Assembly (NCBI GenBank): GCA_022496185.1
Contig: WTXG01000144.1
Location: 1-64,000 of the forward strand
Source of the DNA: Multifurca ochricompacta
Taxonomy: Eukaryota > Basidiomycota > Agaricomycetes > Russulales > Russulaceae
Direction of reading: 5' to 3'
DNA length: 64,000 bases
The translations under genes were made by a program, and so were the position numbers. A model generated the notes under the pieces. It was not told where the DNA came from. It searched no databases and saw nothing but the letters and a program-made list of their open reading frames with translations. Shown one piece after another: positions 1 through 10,405 of this stretch (the stretch's first letter is position 1; the number at the start of each line of letters is the position of its first letter).

Positions 1-311
1 GCATCTAAAGATAAGATAGCACCGAGTCATGTGGGCCTGAATATACGAAAGCGAAGGGCGTAAAGCCTGGCTTCTGATAGGGAATTAAGTAAGTGTCCGG
101 TCGTAATGATAAGAGATAAGAGATAACGGATAAGGAGCCAATCATAGGCAAAGCAATATAAACAAGGACAAAGTCAGTCACGGGGAAGGAAGCAAGGCAT
201 GTGACGGGTCCCAGGAAGGGGATGTGATCAGGAAATGTAAAGTAGGGGGACAGGTGGGGTCGTCACTGGGGATCGTGAAGGAAAGCGGGTTGCTAGGCAG
301 GGGTCGTAACA
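1..311 (-). mobile_element. Partial gypsy LTR (element K), start-proximal part
   Basis: The sequence is the reverse complement of the start-proximal half of a chromoviral LTR. It shares blocks with the LTRs at 48063-48639 and 54932-55504, such as GGCGTAAAGCCTGGCTTCT and TAAGTAAGTGTCCGGTCGTA, and ends at 311 with GTAACA, the inverted LTR start. The rest of the element lies left of the window. It abuts a copia leader fragment at 312, so K inserted into copia J; the target duplication cannot be checked. Confidence 0.8.
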
Positions 312-515
312 CTCATCACCTCTTGCAAGAATCCCCTGAGGGACTAGCCAGACAGATCAAGGTGGGCACATAAAGTGCACCACCTTGTGGACAGTTAAGG
401 GCAAGAGAGAAAGAAATAGAAGCTCACTGTGATGGTGATTGGGAAGAAGTGGTCTTGAAGCAGTGAGCTTGAAGAAGAAGGTTGGACTGATCAGAGAAAA
501 GATAGTCAGTAAAGC
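312..515 (-). repeat. Copia J leader fragment (noncoding)
   Basis: Read on the minus strand this matches the untranslated leader that follows the 5' LTR in copia D (25874-26060) and copia H (43788-43950). Shared blocks include CAGTGAGCTTCT and GGCTAGTCCCTCAGGGG against GGCTAGCCCTTCGGGG. The leader resumes at 8430-8453 after the nested solo LTR and gypsy A. I see no coding potential; small ORFs on either strand here are chance. Confidence 0.7.
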
Positions 516-580
516 TGTCACAGTTAGGTGTGGAACTGTGTCGGGGTCGGACGGGAGCAAGTCTTCCAAGTCAAGGCAAG

Positions 581-1163
581 TGTCACGACCTTTGCCAAGC
601 AACCCCATTTTCTTTACTCTCCCCAACGCGAACCCTCTATTGCCGCCTACATTACATTTCTTGATCACATCCCCGTCCTGGGACCCATCACATGCTCTGC
701 TTCCATCCCCATGACTCAGTTTGTACCTGTTGACTTGAAGCTTGTTCATGTTTACCTTCTTATCATCTTATCTCCTTATCTTATGACCGGACACTTACTT
801 AGTACCCTATCAGAAGCCAGGCTTTATGCCATCCACTTTCGTATATTTGGGCCCACCTGACTCCATTATCTTTATCTATAGACGCCCACTAGATTACGTA
901 TATAAGTCCACTGTAACTACATTGTAGACTTCAGACTCAACTTATTGAATACATCGGTGCTTGTCTTCTGGACATCCCTTTGAAGGCCTTGACTCAATCG
1001 TCTCAGTACTTCTGGTACTCCCCATTTAACATTGTCTTAGAGTGCAGCCTCTTTGACTCTGACTCTTCCCATATAACTCCAAGGGACCTTATTGGTTCCT
1101 TATCTGATCACGAGCGAATGCTGTCACACAAGTCGTGTGGAACGTCCCACACCGGACGTAACA
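581..1163 (+). repeat. 5' LTR of gypsy A
   Basis: It begins TGTCACGACC and ends GGACGTAACA. Compared base by base with the 3' copy (7410-7992) I count 14 differences and no indels. All are transitions placing TpG or CpA opposite CpG. Confidence 0.95.
899..943 (+). promoter_or_regulatory. LTR promoter TATA box and predicted transcript start with self-primer
   Basis: TATATA lies at 899-904. AGACTCAACTT at 933-943 begins 34 nt downstream, where the transcript 5' end is expected, and is the exact reverse complement of the site just after the LTR (1166-1176). In Tf1-type elements the first 11 or so nucleotides of the RNA fold back as the reverse-transcription primer; this spacing fits that model. 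The start site is inferred. Confidence 0.7.
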
Positions 1164-1165
1164 TC

Positions 1166-1176
1166 AAGTTGAGTCT
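1166..1176 (+). other. Self-priming primer-binding site of gypsy A
   Basis: AAGTTGAGTCT starts two bases (TC) after the LTR end and pairs perfectly with 933-943. No TGG complementary to a tRNA CCA end directly follows the LTR. In gypsies E and G the same site reads AAGTCGAGTCT with a matching change in the LTR. Confidence 0.75.
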
Positions 1177-1182
1177 CTCATC

Positions 1183-2683
1183 GTGGCTTCCAGCCGCAGT
1201 CAGACCCTGTTTAAAGAAGAACTCATCGAACACAGAGATGAGAATAATCTTTCACAACAAGTACTTGGCTCTGCCGCCTGGAAAGATTTTGAATCCAAGT
1301 TTGGATACTACATTTATCACAACGGAAGATACCAACCGGTAGAATACAACGACGAGAAAAGAGTTTGGTATTGTATCCAATATTTGGAAAGCCGACACTC
1401 TTGGGTCACCACAGGACCTGCACCACCAGAATTTGGACTGGGACGTGGAGAGAAAATCCCCGGCCATTGTTACGGACTCTGAACCAGAAGAGTATGTAGA
1501 AGAGAATAGTGAAGAAGCACTGGTATTAGCATCGACTATCCCCCAGTTGCACCTGCAGTTGTCACGATCAGAGCCCCTGCTTTGACAACTCCTCAGATAT
1601 CCATACAATCTACCAACACAGTCACCCCGTTTTATCAGAACATGTCCACCATTGCCGCTCAACTCCCTGACCCAGCCCCTCCACCCCCACCACCAGTCAT
1701 GGCACCACCAAATATTCCCCCACCCTCGGATGGCTGTCAGGTGTACTACCCCAGACATTCATGGGGATCGTTCACAAAGCAAGAAGTTTATGTTGGAGTT
1801 CACTACCTTCAAAAACTTCAACCATGACATTGCCCAGATCATTAACCCGTTTCAGCAGGCTAATCTCTTTCTCTCCCTTATCCAAGGAGAGGCAGTAGAT
1901 GACTGGACAATGGAGCAGCTGGAGTGGCTGAACGAACAAATTGAGAGTGGGCAATGAACCACAAGTGAAGGCCTTTGGGAGACAATTGCCCAGAGGTTTA
2001 AGGATGCATTTACTGATGGGCAAGCCAAACAGAAGGCAGCCCGTGAATTGAAGTCTCTAAAAATGGACAAGGAGACCTCAATGCCTATGTCGCTAAATTC
2101 AGAAGTCTGGCCAACAGAGCTGGATACGACACCAACAAAGAGGCCACATTGGACCTCTTCTCTCAAGGGCTACCCAACCCTTTAGTAAAGAACATCATAC
2201 AGTTTCACCACCCCCAGGATTGGGATACCTGGGTTGAGGCTGCCCAATGACAGCAGCAGGATTATCTTGACTTCCAAACAGTTTTGGAGTTGACACCAAG
2301 AAGGGGAAAACCTGAGACCAATGGAAAGCAGCCTTTGGCATCAAACCCACGCATCACCAGAAGGATCCAAATGCCATGGATACCTCAGCAGACAGGACCT
2401 GGGCCAGGGCAACACTCACAGAGGACGAGTGACAGACTTTGATGAAAGAAGGCTGGTGCTTCTGCTGTAAAGCACAAGGACATATGTCCCGAGACTGTCC
2501 AAAGAAGGGAGCATGCGTTGCCGAAGCTACCACCACCCCAGTCCATCCCATCAGCAACCCACCCGTGACAGACAAACGAACCAAGGAAGAGAAGGCCCAG
2601 GATATATGGGCAAATATGATGAAAGAGAGCAGGAAGTGTGCGCCATCCTAGTTGAGAAGGCGTTTGCCAAGAAGGATTTTTAA
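1183..2683 (+). pseudogene. gag pseudogene of gypsy A
   Basis: This encodes the capsid/nucleocapsid polyprotein that packages element RNA in cytoplasmic particles. Conserved text includes AVDDWTMEQLEWLNEQ (about 1890-1940), FSQGLPNPLVKNIIQFHH (about 2155-2210) and a CX2CX4HX4C zinc knuckle (CFCCKAQGHMSRDC, 2458-2499). It ends KKDF-TAA at 2683, overlapping pol. The frame opens with GTG, as in all four sister copies; no ATG precedes it nearby. Breaks include a frameshift near 1440-1460 and TGA stops near 1957, 2248 and 2430; the first two replace CGA codons kept in gypsy G. Confidence 0.9.
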
Positions 2684-2689
2684 TCGGCT

Positions 2690-5600
2690 CTACCCCATCG
2701 GCCTGGGCACGAGCACTCCATGTAACCTCTGTGTATACTAGTCGTTTCAAATCTTTGAAAATACCAGTACATTTCGAAACTACACAGAAGACGGCCGATC
2801 GAGACATCCTGGTTGATTCAGGAGCTACCGATAATTTTATCAGCCCACGATTAGCAAAAACTATGGGGCTGGGGATGCTGGCACTTCCCCAAGAAAAGAA
2901 CATTTGGAACATTGATGGGACAGCCAACCGGGCAGGAAAGATCATGCATTACACTGATCTCAACGTCCAAGTAGGAGAGAGAATGAAGATCATCTGTTTC
3001 CTCTTACCAATCTAGGGGATGAGGATCTCATCTTAGGATATCCATGGCTGGCGGCATTTGAACCAAAGATTAACTGGATGGATGCCACCATGGACAAGGA
3101 ATCTTACCCAGTCTTGATCACGTCTCTGGGGTATGATTACCAGGCCTGGCATACAGCAATAAATGGTACCACTGAGCTGAGAGAGGAGGACCCCGGCTGC
3201 TGCTATGTCACAAAAGCATCGGAACTGGCCCAGAAAGTGGTACAAGGGCAACTGAGAAGACCTTTGAAGAAGTAGTGCCTGTCACCTATCACCGACATTG
3301 GAAGGTATTCTCGGAAGAAGAATTGCAGCGCTTCCCACCAGTGCCCCCTGGGACCATGCTATCGATTTTGTGCCAGAAACGCCAATGGCAATAGATTGTA
3401 AAATCTATCCCCTGTCCCAACAAGAACAAGAAGCATTGACAATGTTTCTCGAGGAGCAGCTGGCGAAAGGGTACATCCATCCATCCAAGTCACAGTACGC
3501 CTCCCCCTTCTTCTTCATTAAAAAGAAGGATGGCAAGCTCTGACCCGTACAAGATTACCGTCGCATAAATGCCTACACAGTAAAGAATGCCTATCCACTG
3601 CCTCTTATTTCAGAACTCATCGACACTATGCAGGACAAGTCACTCTTCTCAAAGATGGATGTCCGATGGGGGTATAACAACGTCCGGATCAAGGAGGGAG
3701 ATCAGTGCAAGGCAGCCTTTAAGACCAATCAAGGCCTGTTTGAGCCGAACATCATGTTCTTTGGTCTTACCAACTCGCCAGCTACCTTCCAATCAATGAT
3801 GAATCACATCTTCCACAACCTTATCCTTACTGGTGAAGTAGTGGTGTACATGGATGACATATTAGTGGCAACTACTGACAATCTCCTACATCACCAAAAG
3901 TGAGTCCACCAGGTGTTGGATATCCTTCAGGAGCACGACCTGTATCTCAAACCGTCAAAATGCTTGTTTGAACAACGGAGTGTCAAGTACTTGGGGGTTA
4001 TCTTGGAGGGCAGCCACATACGAATGGATCTGGTAAAGGTGCAGGGAATCCGAGAATGGCCCACGCCTACATGTGTCAAAGAAGTGAGATCCTTTATAGG
4101 ATTCTGCAACTTCTACCAACGTTTTGTATGAGGATTCTCTGGGATTGCACAACCACTCAATGGGCTGTTAAAGAAGGACATACCTTGGCACTGGGGAAAA
4201 GAGCAACAACAAGCATTTGAACGTATCTGAGATATTGTTGGCTCAGAACCAGTCCTCCTACAGCCGAATTTGGCAAAGCCCTTTGAACTTGAGGTTGACG
4301 CCTCCCACTTTGCCAATGGAGCAGTACTGAATCAGAGGGACACGGCGGGAGTGCTCCACCCAGTGGCCTTTTTCTCCGAAACATTCTCACCAGCCGAACG
4401 AAATTATGACATCTGGGATCGCGAGCTCCTTGCCATTGTAAAAGCCCTACGACATTGGAGACCATATCTAGCAGGAACCCCTCATAAAACCATCATCCAC
4501 ACCGACCACTCCAACCTGTTATATTGGAAGGAACCCCATAAGATTAGTCAACGAGTCGCCCACAAGTCTTGGAACTTGAGGAGTACAACTTCACGTTGAA
4601 ACATATCGCTGGAAGTCGTAATGCCCGTGTGGATGCTCTATCACGAAGAACAGATAAGCAGGGAGGGAAGAAGATAATGAAAACATCACCGTACTCCCCG
4701 AAGAGGTTTTCATGCATACAGCAGTTGTCAGTCTCCATGACATGGATCTATGGGCACAAGTATCACAAAATATGAACCGACAACTCTGCCAGTCCTGGGC
4801 AGAAGCGCATAATCTGAAAGAGATAGAAGGCCTCTGGTGGAAAGACGGGGATCGCCTCATTGTCACCAGTGGCGACAACATTAAGAGGGGGGTGATCCAT
4901 TTTCACCACGACCTCCCCTCTGCTGGCCACCCTGGCATCGCAAATACATATGCCCTTGCCAAACGAGACTATTGGTGGCCAAACATGAAGAAAGATGTAG
5001 AAGAATATGTGAAGGGCTGCGCAGACTGTCAGGCCAATAAAGTAAACATGCACCTGCACCCACCAGCACTGTTCCCAATCACACTGATGGCCTCACTACC
5101 ATTCCAGACCATTGCGATGGACTTTATCATCAAACTCCCCATCTCCAGAGGTTTCGATTCCATCTTGACCATCACCGACCACGACTGTTCCAAGGCGGCA
5201 CTGTTCATACCCTGCAACAAGTCCATCACAGCGGAGGGAGTAGCCAAACTTTACCTGGATCATGTCTACAGACACTACGGCCTCCCAGAGAAGATCATTT
5301 CTGACCGCAACCCACGTTTCACCTCCACATTTGCCAAGGCGCTCTGTAAAACCTTGGACATTACTCAAAACATTTCGACCACCTACCATCCACAGACTGA
5401 TGGACAATCAGAAAGAACGAACCAATGGCTAGAACAATACCTTTGGTTTTGGTGCAACGGACGACAGGATGATTGGGCTGATTGGTTGGCAATGGCAGAG
5501 TTCACACACAACTCATGGCCCAACGGGACCACCAAGACCCCTCCATTCTCACTTATCATGGGATGGACACCACGAACAACCTGGACCAATAAACCAATGA

Positions 5601-6160
5601 ACGTTCCATCAGCTGCGCAGCGTATTGACCAATGGAATGAGGTCAGGAAATCAGCCAATGAGAACCTGCTCAAGGTGCAAAAGGCCTTATCAGAAAGACC
5701 TTCGAAATTCACACCTTATCAGACCAATGACCTTGTTTGGCTGGAAGGGAAGAACATTCACACGTCACACCCAATGGCCAAATTAGCACCCCAACGTCAC
5801 GGACCATTCAAGATAACAAGGAAGCTGTCAGACGTGTCATATGAACTCAAGCTTCCATCCACATGGAGAATTCATCCAGTCTTCCATGCCAAGCTCCTGA
5901 CACCTTATAGAGAAACATCCCTACATGGAGAAAACTTCCCAAAACCTCCCCCTGAATTGATCGATGGGGAAGCAGAATGGGAAGTGGAGCGGATTTTAGA
6001 CTCCCAGCAAAAAGGCCGAGGGCACAAACTGCATTACCTAGTCAAGTGGAAAGGATTCCCAGACTCTGACAACTCGTGGGAGCCAGCCAGGAATATCTTT
6101 GCCCCGGTCCTTATCTCGGAGTTCCATGACCGACATCCAGAAGCGCCCAGAGACAGTTAA
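2690..6160 (+). pseudogene. pol pseudogene of gypsy A (PR-RT-RH-IN-chromodomain)
   Basis: Domains in order: aspartic protease with DSGATDNF (2815-2838); reverse transcriptase with YMDD (3847-3858); RNase H beginning FELEVDAS (about 4282); integrase HHCC zinc domain (about 4900-5035); catalytic core with MDFIIKLP, ISDRNPRF and YHPQTDGQSE supplying the two Asp and the Glu (about 5115-5410); a GPF module (HGPFKI, about 5798); and a chromodomain with LVKWKGFPDSDNSWEP (about 6038-6090). The stretch 4712-6160 is one open frame. Upstream are TGA stops at CGA positions (about 3541, 3901, 4129, 4228) and several frameshifts. The chromodomain is known in chromoviruses to direct integration to marked chromatin. 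Confidence 0.95.
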
Positions 6161-6237
6161 AAGAACCAACCTGCAGACCCCAAGAAATTCCCCAGTACAT
6201 GCTCCCTCAGCAACATCCTACTACCACACAATCAATC

Positions 6238-7378
6238 ATGTCTTTCATCGCTGCCAATGCCGCCGTCGACGCCTTCACCTCTGTGTAGTTGTCGAGAACT
6301 TCCCCTCTGCCCATCCCTCTACACACCCCTCCTCCCCTATTGATTACGAAGCTGCAGAAGTATGAGTCAAAAACCAGTCCCCCAACCCCAATGACGATTT
6401 CGAACACTGTGAGGAACCACACCCAAATGATCTATTGGGTATGGAGCTGGACAACAAGTCCCCGAATTCCCTTCTTTGCAAACAACCGAACTCGTCGATG
6501 TATTTTCCGCTCGAGATCACTATGGCGGATGGAACCACGGCCATAGCTAAGTACATCTTCTATACCAATGGAGGAATGGATGTGGCCGGCTGTATGAAGA
6601 AGAATGGCCCGTGTATGGGGCACCCGTGTATTTGGAGGAAAGGTATACTGGATGCCTCCACCATACGATGAGCGACGAGCAGCTGGCTCACTTGGCTGCT
6701 GAGGATCCCAAGCATTCGCCATGACAAGTAATGAACGACATGCGTCTTCCGCGTCTCAAAGCCGAGGTAATGAGACTGCGTAAGAACCTGATGCTGCGAA
6801 CGACACTCAACAAGCAGTACAAAGAGCATGCGAGGATGATGATGAGGTTGACCAGTGGGATGTTCCAAGTCGAACAAGAGTTGACGGAGATCAGGAAGAG
6901 ATTAGAGATTGGGGACGCATACCAAACTATTGCAGAAAGGTATGCTGACACTTATGCATGACCCCTCCCCCCGTGATCATTGGGAGCTGCCCTGACATTG
7001 CTGCCAAATCGGTTCGAGATGCCACGCATGCATGAAAATCCCCATGGAGAAACATGTTGGTGGTGCGACAGTAAGTACCATATCAGCTGGAACTGTCCCC
7101 TCAACCGCAAGTGGTGCCGCCACTGTGCAGTAACCTGCACTGGAGCCAGTTCTGCATCTTTCGCCGCGTAGGCGTTACCCCAACGATCATCAATCCATCA
7201 GGTTGGTGCAGCAAGTGTCTCCATCACAATTTGGGGCATAGGGAGTTGGACTGCCCCATCCATGACCTCTGTCACTCCTGTGGTCAGCGCGGCCCTTACG
7301 GGTTCCTCCACACCCATAGATGTCCACAAGACTCAGACAAAGAGAACGACACTCTGGATGATCATAATTTGCTTCTAG
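6238..7378 (+). pseudogene. Third ORF (ORF3) of gypsy A, unknown function, zinc-knuckle C-terminus
   Basis: This ORF follows pol by about 80 nt and starts MSFIAANAAVDAF. Visible parts in order: a low-complexity Pro/Ser segment with SPIDYEAAE; a core with LEITMADGT, KYIFYTNGGMDVAGCMKK and PVYLEERYTG; a Lys/Arg-rich probable coiled coil (LKAEVMRLRKNLMLRTTLNK); GDAYQTIAERYADTYA; then a Cys/His-rich tail (CWWCDSKYHISWNCP, WCSKCLHHNLGHRELDCP, LCHSCGQRGPYG). Compared with gypsy E it lost about 43 bp near its end including the in-frame stop, so the frame runs into the LTR. TGA replaces CGA near 6361 and 6958. It is not gag, pol or a recognisable env: I see no signal peptide or membrane segment. Confidence 0.75.
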
Positions 7379-7391
7379 CCGGGTCTGCTAG

Positions 7392-7409
7392 AACCAGAAG
7401 AGGGGGTGA
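7392..7409 (+). other. Polypurine tract of gypsy A
   Basis: CCAGAAGAGGGGGTGA directly precedes the 3' LTR, as expected for the plus-strand primer. The same tract precedes the 3' LTRs of gypsies E, F and G. Confidence 0.85.
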
Positions 7410-7992
7410 TGTCACGACCTTTGCCAAGCAACCCCATTTTCTTTACTCTCCCCAACATGAACCCTCTATTGCCACCTACATTACATTTCTTGATCACATC
7501 CCCGTCCTGGGACCCATCACATGCTCTGCTTCCATCCCCATGACTCAGTTTGTACCTGTTGACTTGAAGCTTGTTCATGTTTACCTTCTTATCATCTTAT
7601 CTCCTTATCTTATGACCGGACACTTACTTAGTACCCTATCAGAAGCCAGGCTTTATGCCATCCACTTTTGTATATTTGGGCCCACCTGACTCCATTATCT
7701 TTATCTATAGACACCCACTAGATTATGTATATAAGTCCGCTGTAACTACATTGTAGACTTCAGACTCAACTTATTGAATACATCGGTGCTTGTCTTCTGG
7801 ACATCCCTTTGAAGGCCTTGACTCAATCGTCTCAGTACTTCTGGTACTCCCCATTTAACATTGTCTTAGAGTGCAGCCTCTTTGACTCTGACTCTTCCTG
7901 TATAACTCCAAGGGACCTTATTGGTTCCTTATCTGATCATGAGCGAACGCTGTCACACAAGTCGTGTGGAACGTCCCGCACCAGATGTAACA
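7410..7992 (+). repeat. 3' LTR of gypsy A
   Basis: 583 bp, same length as the 5' copy, followed by target duplication GCAAG (7993-7997). It contains the TATA box and self-primer sequence in the same arrangement. Confidence 0.95.
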
Positions 7993-8432
7993 GCAAGGCT
8001 CAAAGTTACAATAGAGTCAAGATCTAGTCAAGCCCATGACGAAGTCAGAGGGCACATGCGTGAGATTTGAAGTCGACGGCAGAGACTCTAAGTCCTGCAA
8101 CAAGTTCAAGATGATGAAGGCTCTCCAAGTCACATCTTGGAGAGTTCAAGTGGGGCTCTAACTGAGAGGATTCAATGAAGTCCGAAGCACCTTTGATTGA
8201 ACACAAGAGAACAGACTTCGTCTGTCTCTCTACTCTAGTTGGTCTTTAAATACATGTGGAGCTAGCTATGTCATATTATGTAGAAGCATCTAGTACTATG
8301 ATATAATGTCTAATAGTAGATCAAGCTAGAACTATGGAGAATTAGGAGGGGTTAGGCCCTCAGTAAGCAAAACACCAGTGAAACACAATATCAAGTCATT
8401 AGTAATGTCACAGGGAGAATTCTGTCACAAAA

Positions 8433-8453
8433 GCATGCCCAGGGCCCATAACC
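8433..8453 (-). other. Half-tRNA primer-binding site of copia J
   Basis: On the minus strand, directly after the LTR, the sequence reads GGTTATGGGCCCTGGGCATG. The first 14 bases are shared with copia D (18310) and copia H (43712). They are complementary to the anticodon stem-loop of initiator Met tRNA (CCAUAACC with the CAU anticodon), the half-tRNA primer type known from Drosophila copia and yeast Ty5. Confidence 0.7.
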
Positions 8454-8682
8454 TGTTGAACAGGCATGTGCGCAGCATACTGACTGTGGGTGGTTAGCGT
8501 GTTAGGCTAGAAAGACAAGTTACTTCAGAGGTAGAAGAAACTCTATTATACTATACTACACACCTAGAAAGACAAGTTCTATATACAGAGTTAGTCTAGA
8601 GGTAGTGATGATAGTAGAGAGGATGACTTACACTTCAGAGGTAGAAGAAACTCTGAAGTGTAAGAGACAAAACAGACACCCT
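8454..8682 (-). repeat. Partial copia LTR (element J)
   Basis: This begins TGTTGAACAGGCATG and matches the inverted first 230 bp of the solo LTR at 59162-59660, including the intron-bearing duplication. The match ends at the TA (8683-8684) where the Tc1 palindrome starts; the rest of the LTR is missing on the other side of the palindrome. Confidence 0.85.
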
Positions 8683-9046
8683 TACAGTGCCTCACAAAAC
8701 TGAGTCAATGTTTTGCACTTTTGCACTGTTTGTTGAATATCACATCAGCCAAAACAAATATAAACAAAGTCTTGGTATACCATAAAAGGTACAAGATAAG
8801 GGTTATGTAATGCAACAATAATTATGTAATTCTGATCAAAACCTGTGGAGCTATGCCCATTTCAAATTGGGGACTCATTGACTCAGTTTTGTGAGGGGGT
8901 ATCAGAAATATCAGAATCTGATGCTCCACCAAATGTACAGCAACCAATCCTTAATATATGGTTACCATAGTTATCTTGATATTGATGGGACCTGGAATAG
9001 AGCTATTTAAGCATGGTTTACATTCCCAGAATATTATAATTTCCCA

Positions 9047-9469
9047 ATGCACCCCACCTCCTCTGCTCAGAAAGAAAACATGCTCTCTCTGGCCTCTGAA
9101 GGTCATTCCACTCACACTATTGCCTCCAGACTCAGCCTCAGCCAGTCCAGAGTCTCTAGGACACTCAGAACCCTCCTTCCCAACCATCAGTCACCTCATT
9201 TTGGTCATCCTTCCAAGCTCTCTGCTACCTCTGAACATGCTATCATGATACAAATCACCACAAGAAAGGTTGGCAATGCTGTCCAGGCCACAAAGTACAT
9301 CAATTCCATCATCCCCAACCATGTCTCTTCACAAACTGTGTACTGGGTTCTTAAACAACATTCATTCAAGGCTGTAACAAAGAAGAAAAAGCCACTACTC
9401 TCTGCAGTACATTGCAAGAAGCACTTAGCCTTTGCTTTAAAGTACAGAGAGTGGACTGTGCAGGACTGG
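9047..9469 (+). pseudogene. Tc1-like transposase, N-terminal fragment (left arm)
   Basis: The ORF starts MHPTSSAQKENMLSLASEGH and contains a helix-turn-helix DNA-binding region (HTIASRLSLSQSRVSRTLRT) and a linker typical of Tc1-type transposases. Identity with the right arm stops after about 141 residues at the palindrome centre, before the catalytic domain. The terminal residues encoded up to 9490 come from centre sequence. It cannot make a complete transposase. Confidence 0.8.
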
Positions 9470-9944
9470 CATCTGACCCAAACCTGTTGATTTTGGTCTC
9501 ACCTGACCAAATCACCCTCCTCCAGTCCTCCATAGTCCAGTTTTGGTACTTCAAAGCAAAGGCTAAGTGCTTCTTGCAATGTACTGCAGAGAGTAGTGGC
9601 TTTTTCTTCTTTGTTACAGCCTTGAATGAATGTTGTTTAAGAACCCAGTACACAGTTTGTGAAGAGACATGGTTGGGGATGATGGAATTGATGTACTTTG
9701 TGGCCTGGACAGCATTGCCAACCTTTCTTGTGGTGATTTGTATCATGATAGCATGTTCAGAGGTAGCAGAGAGCTTGGAAGGATGACCAAAATGAGGTGA
9801 CTGATGGTTGGGAAGGAGGGTTCTGAGTGTCCTAGAGACTCTGGACTGGCTGAGGCTGAGTCTGGAGGCAATAGTGTGAGTGGAATGACCTTCAGAGGCC
9901 AGAGAGAGCATGTTTTCTTTCTGAGCAGAGGAGGTGGGGTGCAT
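9470..9944 (-). pseudogene. Tc1-like transposase, N-terminal fragment (right arm)
   Basis: This is the inverted twin of the left-arm gene. It extends a little further through the centre to IWSGETKINRFGSD. This is the first catalytic block of Tc1-type DDE transposases, usually SDE-T/S-KI; here the Asp is Gly (SGE), so the catalytic residue is lost. The frame then runs into the left arm in antisense, giving meaningless residues. Confidence 0.8.
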
Positions 9945-10405
9945 TGGGAAATTATAATATTCTGGGAATGTAAACCATGCTTAAATAGCTCTATTCCATG
10001 TCCCATCAATATTAAGACAACTATGGTAACCATATATTAAGGATCAGTTGCTGTACATTTGGTGGAGCATCAGATTCTGATATTTCTGATACCCACTCAC
10101 AAAACTGAGTCAATGAGTCCCCAATTTGAAATGGGCATAGCTCCACAGGTTTTGATCAGAATTACATAATCATTATTGCATTACATAACCCTTATCTTGT
10201 ACCTTTTATGGTCTACCAAGACTTTGTTTATATTTGTTTTGGCTGATGTGATATTCAACAAACAGTGCAAACATGCAAAACATTGACTCAGTTTTGTGAG
10301 GCACTGTATCTCCTTGGAGCCCGACACAAGGTCCAGGTCCGCACAGACCATAATAACCTACAATATTTCCGAGAACCACAAAAACTCAACCAAAGACAGG
10401 CTCAT

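Larger units (their letters stand above)
581..7992 (+). mobile_element. Gypsy A, full-length chromoviral LTR retrotransposon (degenerate)
   Basis: The 7412-bp element has 583-bp LTRs at 581-1163 and 7410-7992 and a perfect target duplication GCAAG (576-580 and 7993-7997). Internal order is self-priming site, gag, pol ending in a chromodomain, a third ORF and a polypurine tract. Frameshifts and in-frame stops affect every ORF, so the copy is dead by itself. It is a close relative of gypsy F on the other strand (34484-41916): both share a deletion of about 43 bp at the end of the third ORF. It is younger than the solo LTR it interrupts. Confidence 0.95.
516..8429 (-). mobile_element. Solo LTR, family M, split by gypsy A
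   Basis: The LTR occupies 516-580 and 7998-8429 (about 497 bp), starts TGTCACAG and ends TGTCACA, and is the reverse complement of the family seen at 14414-14942 and 61762-62313. It is flanked by a perfect 5-bp duplication AAAGC (511-515 and 8430-8434). No internal element sequence is present, so it is a solo LTR left by LTR-LTR recombination inside the copia J leader, beside its primer-binding site. Gypsy A later inserted into it. Confidence 0.9.
8685..10306. mobile_element. Palindromic Tc1/mariner structure (two head-to-head half elements)
   Basis: The termini are identical inverted repeats beginning CAGTGCCTCACAAAACTGAG, bordered by TA on both sides (8683-8684 and 10307-10308), the Tc1/mariner target signature. 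The arms (8685-9469 and 9522-10306) are nearly identical over about 785 bp in inverted orientation around a 52-bp non-repeated centre. Each arm carries the 5' part of the same transposase gene; neither has the rest. Each arm also has a second inverted copy of the terminal 20-mer (8876-8895 and 10096-10115), so each outer 210 bp could fold as a hairpin. The left flank is copia LTR and the right flank is gypsy M RNase H, so this is probably a rearrangement junction. Confidence 0.85.

Noticed and set aside
357..749. 130-codon minus ORF (and matching ones in other A/F LTRs) as a gene
   Set aside because: It runs across copia leader, solo LTR and gypsy A LTR boundaries and recurs only because the LTR recurs.
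1183..1205. TGGCTTCCAGCCGCAG as a tRNA primer-binding site
   Set aside because: It lies about 20 nt after the LTR rather than adjacent, and encodes conserved gag residues; the self-priming site fits better.
8500..8670. CRISPR-like array from the repeated X/Y units in LTRs
   Set aside because: Only two units per LTR, eukaryotic element context, explained by the LTR duplication.
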